64,000 nt of DNA from Schistocephalus solidus (taxonomy: Eukaryota; Platyhelminthes; Cestoda; Diphyllobothriidea; Diphyllobothriidae). The position numbers were made by a program, and so were the translations under genes. The DNA is taken from positions 25,001 to 89,000 of the forward strand of contig WEDG01000267.1 in NCBI GenBank assembly GCA_017591395.1. Direction: 5' to 3'. Of the stretch, positions 9,454 to 21,399 are shown in pieces. The stretch's first letter is position 1. Each line of letters opens with the position of its first letter. The notes beneath the pieces were generated by a model. That model had not been told where the DNA came from and made no database searches. It saw only the letters and a program-made list of their open reading frames with translations.

Positions 9454-12400
9454 GTAGGTTTCTTAGACTGGCTTTTTTGTGTTGATTTAAGGCCTCTAAG
9501 ACTACTTGAACACTTTCTTACTTGATACAGCTTTGCTCATGTCTCATCTAGCCGGCTTAGGTGCGATCTCAGATTGTATTTCCACGTGTGACGATCTGTG
9601 GCAGCCCATCAAAAGCGCTCGACTCCCTGTCCTCTCTAAAAACGGAAACTGAATATCTAAGACCCTGGGACTTTTTCTAGCCATCTCCGACCCCCTCTAT
9701 CTGGGTAGCTGCGTTGAATCAAGGGTAGTGACAGTGAATTCATTGGACGGGCGACGAGGAACGTGATCAAGCAAGCTGCCTGTTTTGAATGACTGGAGAA
9801 ATCCTTGTGAGCTCGCGACGATTGTGAGTTGTCTCCTACTAGACAGTTAGCGTACTTCACTCAAAGGATGGTTGTCAGGTAACGACAGTCAATCACCGGC
9901 TTTTACTCGTATGCTACGCGTACGGCTTCGTGTTCACGATCGTTCAGAAGGAGTCCTTTTGCACACGGATTTTCGGGTAGGCAGAGACATCACATTGATT
10001 TCGATTACGATGTAGTCCTTTCTCTGTCAGTTTGGTATAAATATCCCTCCACATACGTCGGTACTGTCTATTTCTTCAGGACAACAGCCATTACTCTGGA
10101 GGGTATCTTCGGGTCACAAACAGCGTTTATGGAGAAGCCGACTGATTTAGAGATATCATTCTCCCGTGATACTGCAGTCTGTAGTAGATCGTTACATCTG
10201 TAGACTATTATAGCTGACCTATTCGAAGTTGGTCGGCCGGCGTCTGGTTCCCAATTCGACATCATTAAAACCACGTAGGACTCTTCAGATAACCCATTCA
10301 ATGGCCCAGTTATGTAGGATGGACCACATATTACAAATATGTCTCATACGAGAAAGACTATCGAACGGTTGGAAACGCTTGCTGTGAACCAAAACTCGAG
10401 CAGTGGTATGGCGGACCTGGACCACGGTGATGTGCCAATAGGCATATTGAAAATGAAATCCGACCCATGGAAGTTGTCACTTTCGGTAGCACACATGGGC
10501 CCATTTGCGAAACCTTGAGCTGACCGGAATTTAGTTATTGTGGTTGGCCATGCCCCTCTAGCGACTTTGTAAGCAGACGCTGTTTACAAACAGTGGGTTC
10601 TGCGCAACGATCTTTAACACGCTTTAACCGTTTTCGCCTTGAGAACCAAGTCCAGAGCGGCTACTAAGGTTTTTTTGACGATTGTCCTGACAATAGTCAG
10701 CAAAGGATGTCGTAAAAGTCGTTCAGCTATTTTTTGCAGCTGTAAGTCGGTACCTGTATCGCTGTCGTCGGTAACTGATATTTGTACATAGATGGAAACG
10801 ACAGTGATGTAACTAAGAGGTCCACTGGTCATTGGCAGGTTCCCACTTAAGCCGTGTATGGCTCGTCTGAGGAGAAAAAACTGTCGTTACGCAGCCCATA
10901 TCTGAGGGGTTCGCTTCGGTATTAGATGAAGTGAACCTTGACTACCAGCACCTTTATTTCCCGATAATCCAAGTCAGGTATTTGGATTTCAGACAGACAA
11001 AAGTTCTTCACGTTGTACTGATGAGGACTGTGCGCCGTCAGAGCAGGGGAAAGTTTGTACTTTAAAGTATAGTTTACCAAAATTTCCATTTACGATTTGG
11101 CAACCCAGCTCACACTCGCGTTACTCTCAACACTGGATCGGTCCCGCAGGTACTGTATCCTGGATAATATTACGGTGTTCAGATGTTTTCCATAAGTTTT
11201 ACGCGGATTTTAAGTACCAGCAGTACCCACCAATATTGGTACTTTGAAGTTTTCTCCTCTAGAGCGTTAACCGAAAAGCCTAGTCGTAACGAAGTCATGA
11301 CAAGCAAGCTTATAGCGGGTCCTGGTCGCCATGTTACGGTGCCGTCATTAAACCTTGTTGTATTTTTAAAAGACCTTCGGTGCCCCAGAAATTAGCCCGG
11401 CGCACCCTAGTACCACTGCCCTTGGTCGTTTGTGGCCGATTGTTTAGTCTGATTTGAATGGCTGTTTGCTTCGCAACTTATCTTTGAAGGCGGTTTCACT
11501 GTCCACCACACATGGATGTGCTGGGTAGCGAGCAGTTAGTCTAACGGGTAGACATATTTTAGCTAGAATGTTAATCGCTGTCTACGAGGGCTCTGTGTTT
11601 TTAACACCGCTACGTATTTACCAACCCTCGTAGTTGGTTTTATGCACATTAGCGATTCGTCTACCCTCGAAGTTCAGCTGCGTGCCCGTTGTGCCGGTCT
11701 CCCACTCCCCCCCCCCCTCAAACTGCACTTCAGCTGGATCTGGCACATGGTCATTATAGAAAACCAAGAAATTGGTCGCTTTTCGTGCTCTACAGATGCG
11801 ATGAAAGTTCGACTACAAGGCATTGCAGCCTGTTCGCCCGGTTCTGTAGATTTTTTCTATAACTCGTAAATTTACAAAAGGGTAGCGTTCATCGTCCATG
11901 TCTCTGACAATTTTAACCATGTCAGACAACGGTGAACTTTGATTCGAGGGCTTTTTGGCTTTTTGACGAATCCGAAAGCAAATCTGCCCGCATGCTGACA
12001 TCCAGAGGTTTTTAAAGACAGAGTTGAAGACGCCCGTATGTGGCCACAGATCGGGACTGAGGAGAACACCAGATCTTGAACCATGGGCACAATTGGCACA
12101 AATTAGTCAGATAGTGGCGTTCTACGAGGCTGCCGTCCTTGTGAGCTTGTGAGCCTCTTCAACTAGGGATCGATGAATCTTTGCAAAAAATATATTCTGG
12201 CTTTTTGGGCACTCAAACTGTCTCTCATGGATAGATTGTGGGAAGAGCCCGTAGAACTTGAATATGCTGTTGCCTAGCTTGCTGGTGGTTTGTATAAATA
12301 TTAGTTGTCAACCCAGATTCGATCGTATCATAGCTAATTCATGCTGCAAACCTATGCTTGTGCATTTTGCCGTTTTTAATCATAGAACCGTTGGAAAAGC

Positions 12401-12897
12401 TCTCAGAGCTAGACCACGATCTTGTTGTCAGGATTTTTACCTTTCCTGCCTTTGACCTACTTGCTCGTTTGAGCATGATGCGTGCAGTTGCTTTGGAGGA
12501 TGCCTCGCTGACCTGCAATTGCGACATCATCCTATTGGTAAACGTTGCTAACTTGGGTGCCCAAGTCCACTTGTGACTGTTTCGTACGAGCCGGAATTGT
12601 TTCATGCTTCTAAATCTCTCGCACCTCCTATGTAATGGCATAATTTTACCGTTTCTTCTGTGAGCTCTCAGTGAGCCCTTAGTTAACTTGGCATGCAGCT
12701 GAGAACCACGTATTTATAACCAGTGAAATAGTAAAAAATTATGCTAGGTTGACATTCTGGTCAAATGGTAGAAAAATAGAATTCCATTCTCTACCACCGC
12801 TATCATATATCTGTCCACAAAAATTTGTATTACCTTTACTGCAACTCTCTCTCCCTCTCTTCCTCTCTGTTCATGTCTTTTAATTTGCGCTTTTTAG
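9454..12897. other. LPT intron 7, nothing firmly recognised
   Basis: A 3.4-kb intron with small frames on both strands and a run of C near 11708. No transposon family could be assigned; parts may be very old repeats. Confidence 0.5.
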
Positions 12898-13230
12898 CCA
12901 AAGAAGACTCAGCTTGCAGCTGCCGCTGCAGGTGTTGTGAGTGGTGGCCCTCTGAGTAGGATGACCCAACCCGGAGATTCGGGTATGGGAAAGAAGCGGC
13001 GACCGACGAAACACAAGTCCAATCTCGAAGAGAGTTACCCTGATTACCTGATGCAGGCCTTCTATGGCGGCAGCCTCCTAGCCGCAGGTGATCGCGCCAA
13101 GAAGCGTCGACGCAAGCTGCTGCAACAGGCCTCGCTGCGCAGCAAACCTCTTTCTTCTGCCCTACAACTCTCGCTTAACTCTGCGGCAACACCATCACCG
13201 TGCGCCTCGGCCGCGGAGTACGGGAAACCG
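12898..13230 (+). CDS. LPT: LPT exon 8: ESYPDYL..AF.G block conserved in KMT2C/D
   Basis: Acceptor ttttag ends at 12897, donor gtaagc at 13231; 111 codons, phase 0. The core EESYPDYLMQAFYGGSLL corresponds to the E-S-F/Y-P-x-Y-L-Q-E-A-F-F-G segment of vertebrate KMT2C/D. Basic clusters flank it (GKKRRPTKHK before, AKKRRRKLL after) and could act as nuclear localisation signals. This is one of the best family markers outside the PHD fingers. Confidence 0.9.
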
Positions 13231-13324
13231 GTAAGCCTGTGTATTCGAGTTCGTCGTACTGTAACTGATGTTGGTTAAGGCAGTTGAACATGGCTTTTGT
13301 CTTTGTAGGCATTGTTCATCTGCC

Positions 13325-13440
13325 CTTACTACTGCTACTACTAATACTACCAGCCGCTGTGCGGCTGCTGGCGGGGCTTGAGAATGAGCCCCAAGGCAGA
13401 GCGGGACGAATGAATTCCTTTAGCGATCGACAAGCGTTCA
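13325..13440. repeat. Foldback repeat, right arm and triplet loop (second copy)
   Basis: Homologous to 8333-8462: actactgctactacta triplets, ggctgctggcggggcttgag, then agcgatcgacaagcgttc. The left arm is not visible. It occupies much of the 302-bp intron between LPT exons 8 and 9. Confidence 0.7.
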
Positions 13441-13532
13441 AATATGATCTTTGTTAACGTTAACCATCTTTTTCGACCTGCCTAAATATCTTTATGCTCT
13501 CCTTCTCCCTGTCCTTCCTCCTCGTCCGTAAG

Positions 13533-14151
13533 GTTGTTGATGCCGCCTGGTCCGGCGGGTACGTCGGCCCACGTTCTGTACAGTCCTCAAAAATGCCCAG
13601 CCCTCGCAGCGGTTTTACTTCACCGAGTAACCCACCGCCAAGGCAGACCTCCTGGACAGGGGGTATAACTGATCTGAACCCGGATTCACCCCTTCCTGAG
13701 GACTTTGACATGGAGGGCGATGATGACGGCTTCGAGGAGGATGAATTCGAAGAGGAACTGTGCACTCTAGAAGATCCCGGCGTTAGTTTCGGTATCTACA
13801 AACCCTCGGATGCGAGTTCCCTTGGTCGGCATGATGAAAATCTCTTTGCGGATGTATCTACTTCCAGCAGCGGCCCGAACAATTTGTTGGCGCCTGTACC
13901 GTGTGCCATCGATGTGTCCATGGAGCCTAACAGGCAACTGCCGATATCTGTCGACCAGTCTTCTGTTCACCGTTTGCCGGTGGCTGGTAGCAGTGCTCAT
14001 GTATCGGCCAGAATGACACCGGAACCGTCGTTTGTAGAAGAAACGCCGGCGCATTGTGTTCCCATTGATTCTCTTCCGCCGTCTATACCCTCTCCGAAGG
14101 CACAGCCGTGCTTGCCTCCAGTCTTAGAAACCGCCAGTCAACTTCCAGAAA
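13533..14151 (+). CDS. LPT: LPT exon 9: acidic and Ser/Pro-rich
   Basis: Acceptor gtaag ends at 13532; donor gtgcgt at 14152; phase 0 in, phase 1 out. It carries a strongly acidic run (EDFDMEGDDDGFEEDEFEEE) about 60 codons in, then Ser/Pro/Thr-rich sequence with no domain. The preceding 302-bp intron contains the right arm of the foldback repeat. The frame runs on to 14207 but the phase match with exon 10 sets the end at 14151. Confidence 0.82.
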
Positions 14152-14760
14152 GTGCGTTTTTATTTACTGATATATTGCCCACTATGTATCTTTGCAAAAT
14201 GCTATGAAATGTACAAACGGTAAGCTTTGCCCTAAATTGATCCTTTTGGCACCCGAAAAGTACCTGCGTCACGGTTACTTCACTTACACACGATCGCGGG
14301 CTCTAATTAGAACTCTGCAATTCTTCTGGGAGTGGTTCTATATGCACTAACTTTAGGTGCACAGTCCTAGATTTCTTGTATTAACTCTTAGAAGTAGAAT
14401 GGCCGAACATTGACGACATTTTCTTAGTGTTCCTGCACCTCATGTGCGAAATGTTCGCTAGTTAAGCCTGGGTACGTTTCAACAAACTGACTTAAGTCAG
14501 TTATTCTTTTGTCACTGTTCTAATTCCTGAGCTAACTCTGCTAATCAAACTTCCTCGGAGAAATTTTGTTTTGGAAAACATCCTTTGTCGCCGCCAAAAT
14601 GGTGTCTTCTGTCCTCAGTGCGTTTACTTAGCGTATCTCATTAATTCGTTTCGGCGCTAAAGCACTTTTAGTACAATTTTTATTGTCTAAGCGATGCAAT
14701 TATGCCGACTGCAATGGATTTATTACAACACGGACGTTTATTTTTGTTCCTGTTCATCAG

Positions 14761-15200
14761 ACCTGGACGAGGTCACCGATCTTATGCTCATGGACGACCT
14801 ACTCAATATTGCCGCAATAACGAATGAAGACCTTGCCGGTCCTACCCCTTCGAGCTCGGTTCTGTCCGGCCAATTGGAGGAACCTCGGTCGCCACGCATC
14901 TCCCCAATGCAGGGTCCTATCTCTCAACCCTCACAACGGGACTCGGTGTCTATGATGCAGAATATTTATGCTACTGGAGTCTCCTCCTCATCCACACCTA
15001 ATAATCCCCAAGGCGGCCATGCTCCCCTGCTACCGGGTGCTCGCTCCAAAATGCCACCGTTTGATCGCAATCAGACCTCGCAGAGAGGAGAATTGATCTC
15101 CCAGGTGTCTACACCGGTTCCGTCTGAGTATCTTGAACACCAGACAAAGGATGAACGCCTGACCGGTCCCAGCGAATTCCCACAGCTTGATAGGGTTCAC
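14761..15200 (+). CDS. LPT: LPT exon 10
   Basis: Acceptor catcag ends at 14760, donor gtatgt at 15201; phase 1 in, phase 0 out. It opens with LDEVTDLMLMDDLLNIAAI, an acidic amphipathic stretch of the kind used for co-activator contacts (inference), then becomes Ser/Pro-rich with several Met. No named domain. Confidence 0.82.
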
Positions 15201-16893
15201 GTATGTTGCCCTCCTGTTGTTCTATTTTCATGAGGCGTCTTTGTTATGTGTTGCTACTGCCATCCCTTCAGAACGTTACCTGACACCTAGAGGCCCATTT
15301 TATATGTTCCTTTCACGCTATCATTTCTGTGGGCACTGCTTGAAATTACTGCGCCATAAAACGCCGAAAGTTGACGTGGACTACTAGTGACAGGAAATAA
15401 TAGGGGAAACCAGCGTGAAGGGGGAGAAAGCATACGCCCAATTGTGCGCAACAGCTCTCTTCCACGTAACGATCAATTCACTGCCCTTTCCGCATCTATT
15501 GGTGGTCATCTTTATATCCCTATGGTCCAGAATGTTCCTCATTTTTGACGGGCTAGAGGAGCTCAGGGCTTCCCTGGCCCTAGGTAGTCGACTTAATTAC
15601 ATCCTACTCATTGACCTGAATGAATATCACTCAACCTCTGTGCGTGACTTCTGAGTCGCCTGTATTCTTCCATCCTGTGTCAGATTGACAGTTGTCTAAA
15701 CAAAAGATTAACGTGCCTACTCTGGGCGCACTGTCCACCTCCGGTTAATCTACCGCGTATCCGCCTGCACCTAAAACAGCATACTTCACTTACTCTGAGA
15801 CGGAGCCCTTCTTAAGTTCTTAGGATTAGAAAAACTTGTCGCTCGAAATAGCCTTTTAGATCAGCCTCAGCCGTTTCACTCGGTCGTCGCCGTTTCAAGC
15901 GGTCCTAAAGTCAAAATGAAAGACAGGACGGATAGTTACTGAACCCCCTCCCTCTAACTGAATTTCACCCCGTCACTTTCAAAGGGACCAAATTTCCACA
16001 TCGGCTGTTTCAGTGGTTGTTTTCAGACGTGGGACCGGTTTAAATCGGTATCCGGAGTCTGTATAGAGTTTTATTGGGACAAAGTTCGGTGCGTATGCCC
16101 ATGCTACAGTCATAGTGCACTCAGACCTTGTTTTCATTCAGTATCACTGTTCATTAAATCCCCTTCCCCCGTCTCACAATAACCCAATATCGGTCAGCTA
16201 TTCTCTGGTAAATCCGTTTAGTCTGGCATCTAGACACCAAATAAGGAGGCTTTCTAGACTGTTCTCCACGAAATTAGACAGAAAAGTAAATGGACAGTGC
16301 AGGTTCTGGCGATTGCAACCGATAATATCTTCCATTATTTTTCACCAACTCTTGCATGAATTTTTACCGGGCAGCAAATTGCTAAGGCTCATCTTAGTAA
16401 TGGACGTTCATCTATGGGGCGTATCATACCCCTGTCCTCATTTGCTGGCAACTTGCCCTTTTTACCACTCATCTTCTTGCAGCCTAATCGACACAGGTTT
16501 TGCTACTGAATACGTTCCTGTCAGTGTCTCCGAAGGATCTATATGGCGACTTTTCCCAGTCAGAATAACGTATCTTAACGAAGGAGCCAACTTGAAGATA
16601 TATTTTTTTTCCTACAGTTTCGTACACTCGAATATTTGCCATTTGCTTGAATGTTTATACAAAAGCCATAAAATTGGTACACACTACTATTAAGTCTAAT
16701 GATAGCATGTTTTCGGCAGTATTCCTTAAGTCCTTATAATAAGCCTAAATGCCACCGAGTTTTGATTAATCTTTGTTCTTAAGCGTCTCTTTTCTGATAT
16801 TCAGTTGAACGCAGATTCTTAAAAATGTCTGTGCGGTAATCTCCTTCCTCGCTCTCTGTCTTCCCTCATCATTCAATCCTATTACCTTTTCAG
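15201..16893. other. LPT intron 10, nothing recognised
   Basis: A 1.7-kb intron. A 192-codon plus-strand frame at 16115-16693 has no family resemblance, starts mid-intron and has intron-like composition. I do not call it a gene. Confidence 0.55.
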
Positions 16894-17608
16894 AGTGAAT
16901 CCTCTATCGACACAGCTCCTCTCGTGTCCGATCGGTTTTCTCCCCATGTCATGAACCAACAGTCGTTGGGCCCTGCACTTTACATAGAAGATAGTCGTCT
17001 AAAAATAGCCACCTCATCTGATCTTTGTCAGATGCAACGTAACACCAACCCTATGCAGCGTCTACCAGTGGGTTGCCAGTCTCCCACGCAAGCCAGCTCT
17101 TCTGCTCTGGGAGATTCACAAAGTCACACCGGTATTGGATTGCTTCCGGAACTGAGCGTGATGGACATTGAGTCACAGTTGAACGAATTCGAAAGGAACG
17201 ATATATACCGTGGAAGCCAACCTACCAGTCACTCCACTCCTCCTATGCAGTTGGTTGATATCGTCGCCAGCCCAAAGTCTGGCAGCGATATGCTTGGTAG
17301 AACTCAAATGTCTTCCAACCTCTCTGAGGAGCCTTTCTCCGGCTTCCAACAGGAGTCATTGCCGCACACACCGCACTCCTATACACCCAGTGAACAGTCA
17401 CTGAGTATGAAAGCCAAACCCCTTAGTTCTCCTCACGATAAGACCCCACGTGGTGTGCACCCTTCGGGCACTCATATTTCCTCCATGAAGCCTCTCATGG
17501 TCAGGCAGAGTATCGACTCGGAACTGTCACTCCATCAGGAGTGCGGAACCCCGCAAGCCTCCATGCTTCAACAGCAACATCAGAATTTAGACGAGTCGTA
17601 TATGTCAG
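16894..17608 (+). CDS. LPT: LPT exon 11 (Ser/Pro/Gln-rich)
   Basis: Acceptor ttttcag ends at 16893, donor gttagt at 17609; phase 0 in, phase 1 out; 238 codons. Disordered composition with Met-containing Ser/Pro motifs. One possible helix lies at SVMDIESQLNEFERNDIYRG. It ends in a Gln/His patch that continues in the next exon. Confidence 0.82.
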
Positions 17609-17758
17609 GTTAGTTTAACCTCTTCTCAATAGCCACCGTATCTTTGCCTGTGATGGCTTTCTTGTTTATCACTACTATTAGCACCTGATGTTTGACTAAT
17701 CTCCTTGGTAAAATTCAACATTGCGATGACTAAATTTTGGGTTCTTGCTTTGCCTCAG

Positions 17759-18496
17759 GAACCATTGGCGCTTCAACTCCAAGACCTCAGTCGGGACAAG
17801 TTAGATATAGTCAAAGGCCGCCATCAGGCATGCTTCAGTCTGGTCGTGTCTGCAATTCCCAGGCCTTCATGCAGCAACAACAACCGCAGCAGCAACATCA
17901 AATCAGAACAGGACAACGGCCCGTTCATGTTGTCCAAAGCTATTCAACCCAGCCTCAGCAGGCTCAAATTCCCATTCAACGCCAACTTGTTGTACAGCAG
18001 CAACAGCAGGCAGTTCCTGTGGCCGGTCAACAGCTTCGCCAGATCGTGCAACCTCATCAGTCGCAGCCGCAGTCGGTCCAACAGTTTTACGTTGGTCAAC
18101 AGCACCCGTCAGCACAGTATGTACAGACGCCCACGGAGAGTACGCCTCCTCCGCCACCCTATCCAGTATCCCACAATCGTCCTATGAAATGGCCGCAGCA
18201 ATACTCTCCAATTGCCGGTTCTACCTCCTCTGTACCACAATCGCCACATCCCTATCAACAGCAACAGAGTCCGACGCAAAAGAATGTTTCATCACCTCCT
18301 AATCCCTCCGCCCTACAGTTCATGTCCCCACAACAGCAGCAGCGTATTCGTCCGCACTTTAAGGACTCGGACTCGTTGCAACAGCAGGCACTATTTCAGG
18401 CAGGCCAACGAGTCACACTTCCTGTCGGTGCCTACCAGTCGACAGAAACACACATGACGGGTCCGATTACTGCTGGACGCGTGATGGTCTCTCCGG
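17759..18496 (+). CDS. LPT: LPT exon 12: Gln-rich
   Basis: Acceptor tgcctcag ends at 17758. It has many CAG/CAA runs encoding Q, mixed with P, S, V and Y (for example QQQQPQQQHQIRTGQ). The open frame reaches a TGA at 18577, but the sequence after about 18546 is coding in another frame that leads cleanly into exon 13. I therefore end the exon at a gtatgt donor (18497) and start again at 18546. The end is inferred, not certain. Confidence 0.8.
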
Positions 18497-18545
18497 GTAT
18501 GTCGGTGGGCCCTTCGGCTTCATCGTCTGCTGCGGGGTCTCCAAG

Positions 18546-18710
18546 GGGTCGCACCTTCCAACAGCAGCATTTCCTATGAGACGTCAGCCATTGGGGGCGA
18601 CCCGAGTGCCATTCGAGCACCCACCACCGGTGTGGGTGTCGATATGGTAAACCTTGCGCCCTGCACCGAAGGCGTTGCCAACCAACAGCTCAAGAGCATG
18701 CTTCGTCAAG
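18546..18710 (+). CDS. LPT: LPT exon 12b, start of the HMG-proximal region
   Basis: This piece is in a different frame from 17759-18496. Proposed acceptor tccaag ends at 18545; donor gtaatt at 18711; phase 1 in and out. It encodes VNLAPCTEGVANQQLKSMLR at its end, which looks conserved rather than random. Joined through a 49-nt intron, exons 11-13 total exactly 628 codons. A sequencing indel is the alternative explanation. Confidence 0.72.
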
Positions 18711-18948
18711 GTAATTCTCTGTTTTTCTTCGTTTCTCACTCCCCTTTACCACTTCATCACTCTTATCCACCTTCTGTCAGTAAAGGGTATTCTCCAACTT
18801 CCTTTTCATGTCATTGGGCTTATTTACGTAGGAAACCTCCTCCACTCCTCCAAATTTTATCCGGTTTTTCAGTATCTCGTGTGGATAATGGGAATGAATG
18901 CTTCGTTGCGACGGCATCATATTTTTTGCTTGCTGTCTTTATCTCCAG

Positions 18949-19214
18949 ATGTTAGCCCGCGTATGTCCGGCGTTGACGTTCTTCCGACCTCCAGCGTGCC
19001 TACGCCGAGTCCGGCACCGTCCTCGAGCCGCATCAATTACGCCAATTGGGAGGCCGACGAGAGGCGTGGCGATATGTCCACTATAGCTCCAATCCTCCAC
19101 GCCAACATTTTGCACCCGCACCTGCGCAGCCAGGTCCTTGACTTCCCTACGCGTGCCCGTGAAATCCACAAACTCTGGAGACGTCTTCCCAGTGAAAAGC
19201 GGTGTGATTTTGTG
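18949..19214 (+). CDS. LPT: LPT exon 13: HMG-like block (LWR motif), first part
   Basis: Acceptor tctccag ends at 18948, donor gtacgt at 19215; phase 1 in, phase 0 out. After a Ser/Pro linker it reads YANWEADERRGDMSTIAPIL, then FPTRAREIHKLWRRLPSEKR. The pattern I-x-K-L-W-R-K/R-L/V-P matches the HMG-like region of KMT2C/D and Lpt. The domain is cut at DFV and continues in exon 14. HMG folds bind DNA or nucleosomes; that role here is inferred. Confidence 0.88.
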
Positions 19215-19249
19215 GTACGTCTAGTCTCCGCCTCCAAACGCAGACTTGT

Positions 19250-19740
19250 TTGAGCTGGTGCTTTCCTCATCAGTCGACTGACTGGCTTGGGCGGTGGCTG
19301 GGGTCTGGGAATGGAAATAGAGAGTTAGGTGGACGGCTCAGTGAATTTTCCTCTTTATAAGCAATCTGACGCGCTTGAAGCTATCACGGGGCATTAAAAG
19401 CCGTGGCTTGGGTGGTTGCCAAAGGACGGGTTAACTCGCACTGCGTGGCCAGCCCAGTGTGTATTTATGTGGAGTGGCTGAAGGGCAGACTGACAGTCGG
19501 GTTCCAATAACTCCTTTATGGCGCTCCCACTCGGTAGGATATGAGTCTGCTCCGGCCGATCCCGCTTCCGGTCTTCTTGCCTCGGTCTTTAACACCGGAC
19601 GCAGGTGGATGAGAGAAGAGAGTGTGCGATAACTACAGAGCAAGTCTACTATCACTCAAAACTAGTCCACACGCATGTCACCGTCCCCTGCACCACCATG
19701 CTGTTGAGCATACGGTGGACCTTGTCGGAATCGACGGTTG
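19250..19740 (+). repeat. Dimeric repeat, single-monomer copy
   Basis: It contains aaaagccgtggcttgggtgg, gtggagtggctgaagggcag and ends catacggtggacc..cgacggttgaattgtc. This corresponds to the second monomer plus a remnant of the first one's end. It lies within LPT intron 13 and has an internal deletion in the GC-rich middle. Confidence 0.8.
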
Positions 19741-19809
19741 AATTGTCGTTTTGCTTTCATGGTTTTTCTCTTTTGCCTATATCTTCCCACACTTCTGCTC
19801 CTTCCTAAG

Positions 19810-20232
19810 AATCAAGCGCGGTTGAATCGAACACAACTGAAGGCCAGCCAAAACGCCTCGAACCTCTCTAGCAGAAGTGCTATTCACTCAAGCACTGGCC
19901 CTGCGAGCCATTTTACGATGCCCTCGCATGGCTCAACGTCCGCGCAGATAGGGCCTGCCGTGACCGGAGAGGGTCGTGGCACGCCCACTTCGCCCAACTT
20001 CACTCAGTCTCCAGTCGTCCTGCGTCAGTCTCAGTCCTATCAGGATCCTTTGCACCATCAGCAGCAGCAACAGCAACAGCCGCCGCAACAGCCTCATACC
20101 ATTTACACCGCCTCCCAGGATCCAGTTGTTCCAGTCTCTCCACGGGTTCTGGAATCACTGGCTTCCGCAGTATCCTCTAAAACATCCGGTGTCAATGAAC
20201 CTCCTGAGGGTGATATTCCGTCGTCTGAGCTT
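19810..20232 (+). CDS. LPT: LPT exon 14: HMG-like block end, Gln-rich
   Basis: Acceptor cctaag ends at 19809, donor gtatgt at 20233; phase 0. It begins NQARLNRTQLKAS, the continuation of the HMG-like helix (compare the K-A-R-x-N-R-A segment in vertebrate KMT2C/D). Then come Ser/Thr/Pro sequence and a seven-Gln run near 20060. The 595-bp intron before it is largely a monomer copy of the dimeric repeat. Confidence 0.86.
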
Positions 20233-20616
20233 GTATGTACACTGTTTTGCGTTTATATTCGTTACTATAAGTCCTTTTACCAGTTTTAGCGTCCTATGGA
20301 GTGTTTCTGTCGCATATCTGGCAGCTTGAGCGCGCCAGCATTGGAAGCTGGAGTCAAGCCTCTGCAGAACACCACAATTTCTAATGTCTGCCTCTAACTT
20401 AGCGTACTCCTTTTATGTACCATTACTTAAACGAAATCACCTACTTATAAACGTTACGCTTATCATTTAAAGTCCTTGACGACCTGGAGGGCACTTGCTC
20501 ACTGTTATAGCGTATTACCAACTAGTTAGATCTTGAAAGACTACTGTTGGATTGGCTTATAGCTCCGATTTTCGAGGCCAACTTAGCCTTTTCTTCTTTA
20601 TGTCTGCGTCAACTAG

Positions 20617-20991
20617 ACTCCCCTCTCGCATCACTCGGATGGAAGTGTCGCTGTTGAAATGGGCCAGGTCTTTGCCTCTACCGGTGGTGGCCTCGACACT
20701 GCACAGGATAAGCCTCAAAAAGCTGAAGAGCAGCTAGCTGTTAATAGTCCCTCAAATCCACCATTGTCCGAGTCCGTCTTCTTTCCTCACGAAACTCCAA
20801 CCGACGGAGTTCTCCAGTACCCCGCTTACACAAGATGCGTGGATCCCCCAGGAAGGAGCTCCTCTAATGCTGACTCTCTTTCGGTTGCCTGTGGTACTCC
20901 GCTTCATCCCTCCTCCTATGGTTCGCCGTCTGTGGCGCCGTCTCATGTCTCCTCTTCACCCTCCCCTAATGGTTCAGCACGCCACTTACAG
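20617..20991 (+). CDS. LPT: LPT exon 15 (Ser/Pro-rich)
   Basis: Acceptor aactag ends at 20616, donor gtttgt at 20992; phase 0; 125 codons. Composition S, P, G, V and H with no domain. The upstream start was set by carrying the frame back through SHHSDGSVAVEMGQVF to the first AG. Confidence 0.78.
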
Positions 20992-21399
20992 GTTTGTGTT
21001 TATTTTGGCCTGTTCAGTCCCAACCTGCTCACTCCGTCTTTCGCATTCGTCTTCGTCCTCTGGGCTCTCTCTTATTTTGGATCTCGACACTGCGCGTGGC
21101 TTTTCTGCAGGTCACCATAAGTATACACTTCTTAGGCCCAGGTCGACGACCGAAGGTAGACTTGAGCACAGTCGCCCACAAAACTAGACAGCCCGTTCAT
21201 GCATGCGGCTCAGATCTCGCATGCGTGTTGCTGCCATGAAGGCCACATTGAGGACCCTGACTGTCTGGTTGAGTTTTCTTGCTTGACCTTCCTAAAATGG
21301 TTCACTTTTCCGCCCCTAGAAAATCGCTATCAATATACCAATTATGTTCTTCCTGCGTTTTGCGTTGTGTGGAATGTTGCAACGATTGTAGACGGAGTA

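Noticed and set aside
16115..16693. A 192-codon plus-strand frame
   Set aside because: Intron-like composition, no domain, no splice or family support; it lies between two phase-compatible LPT exons.
21110..21187. Possible LPT exon after tttctgcag near 21112
   Set aside because: No frame stays open with a usable donor and the neighbouring exons already join in phase.
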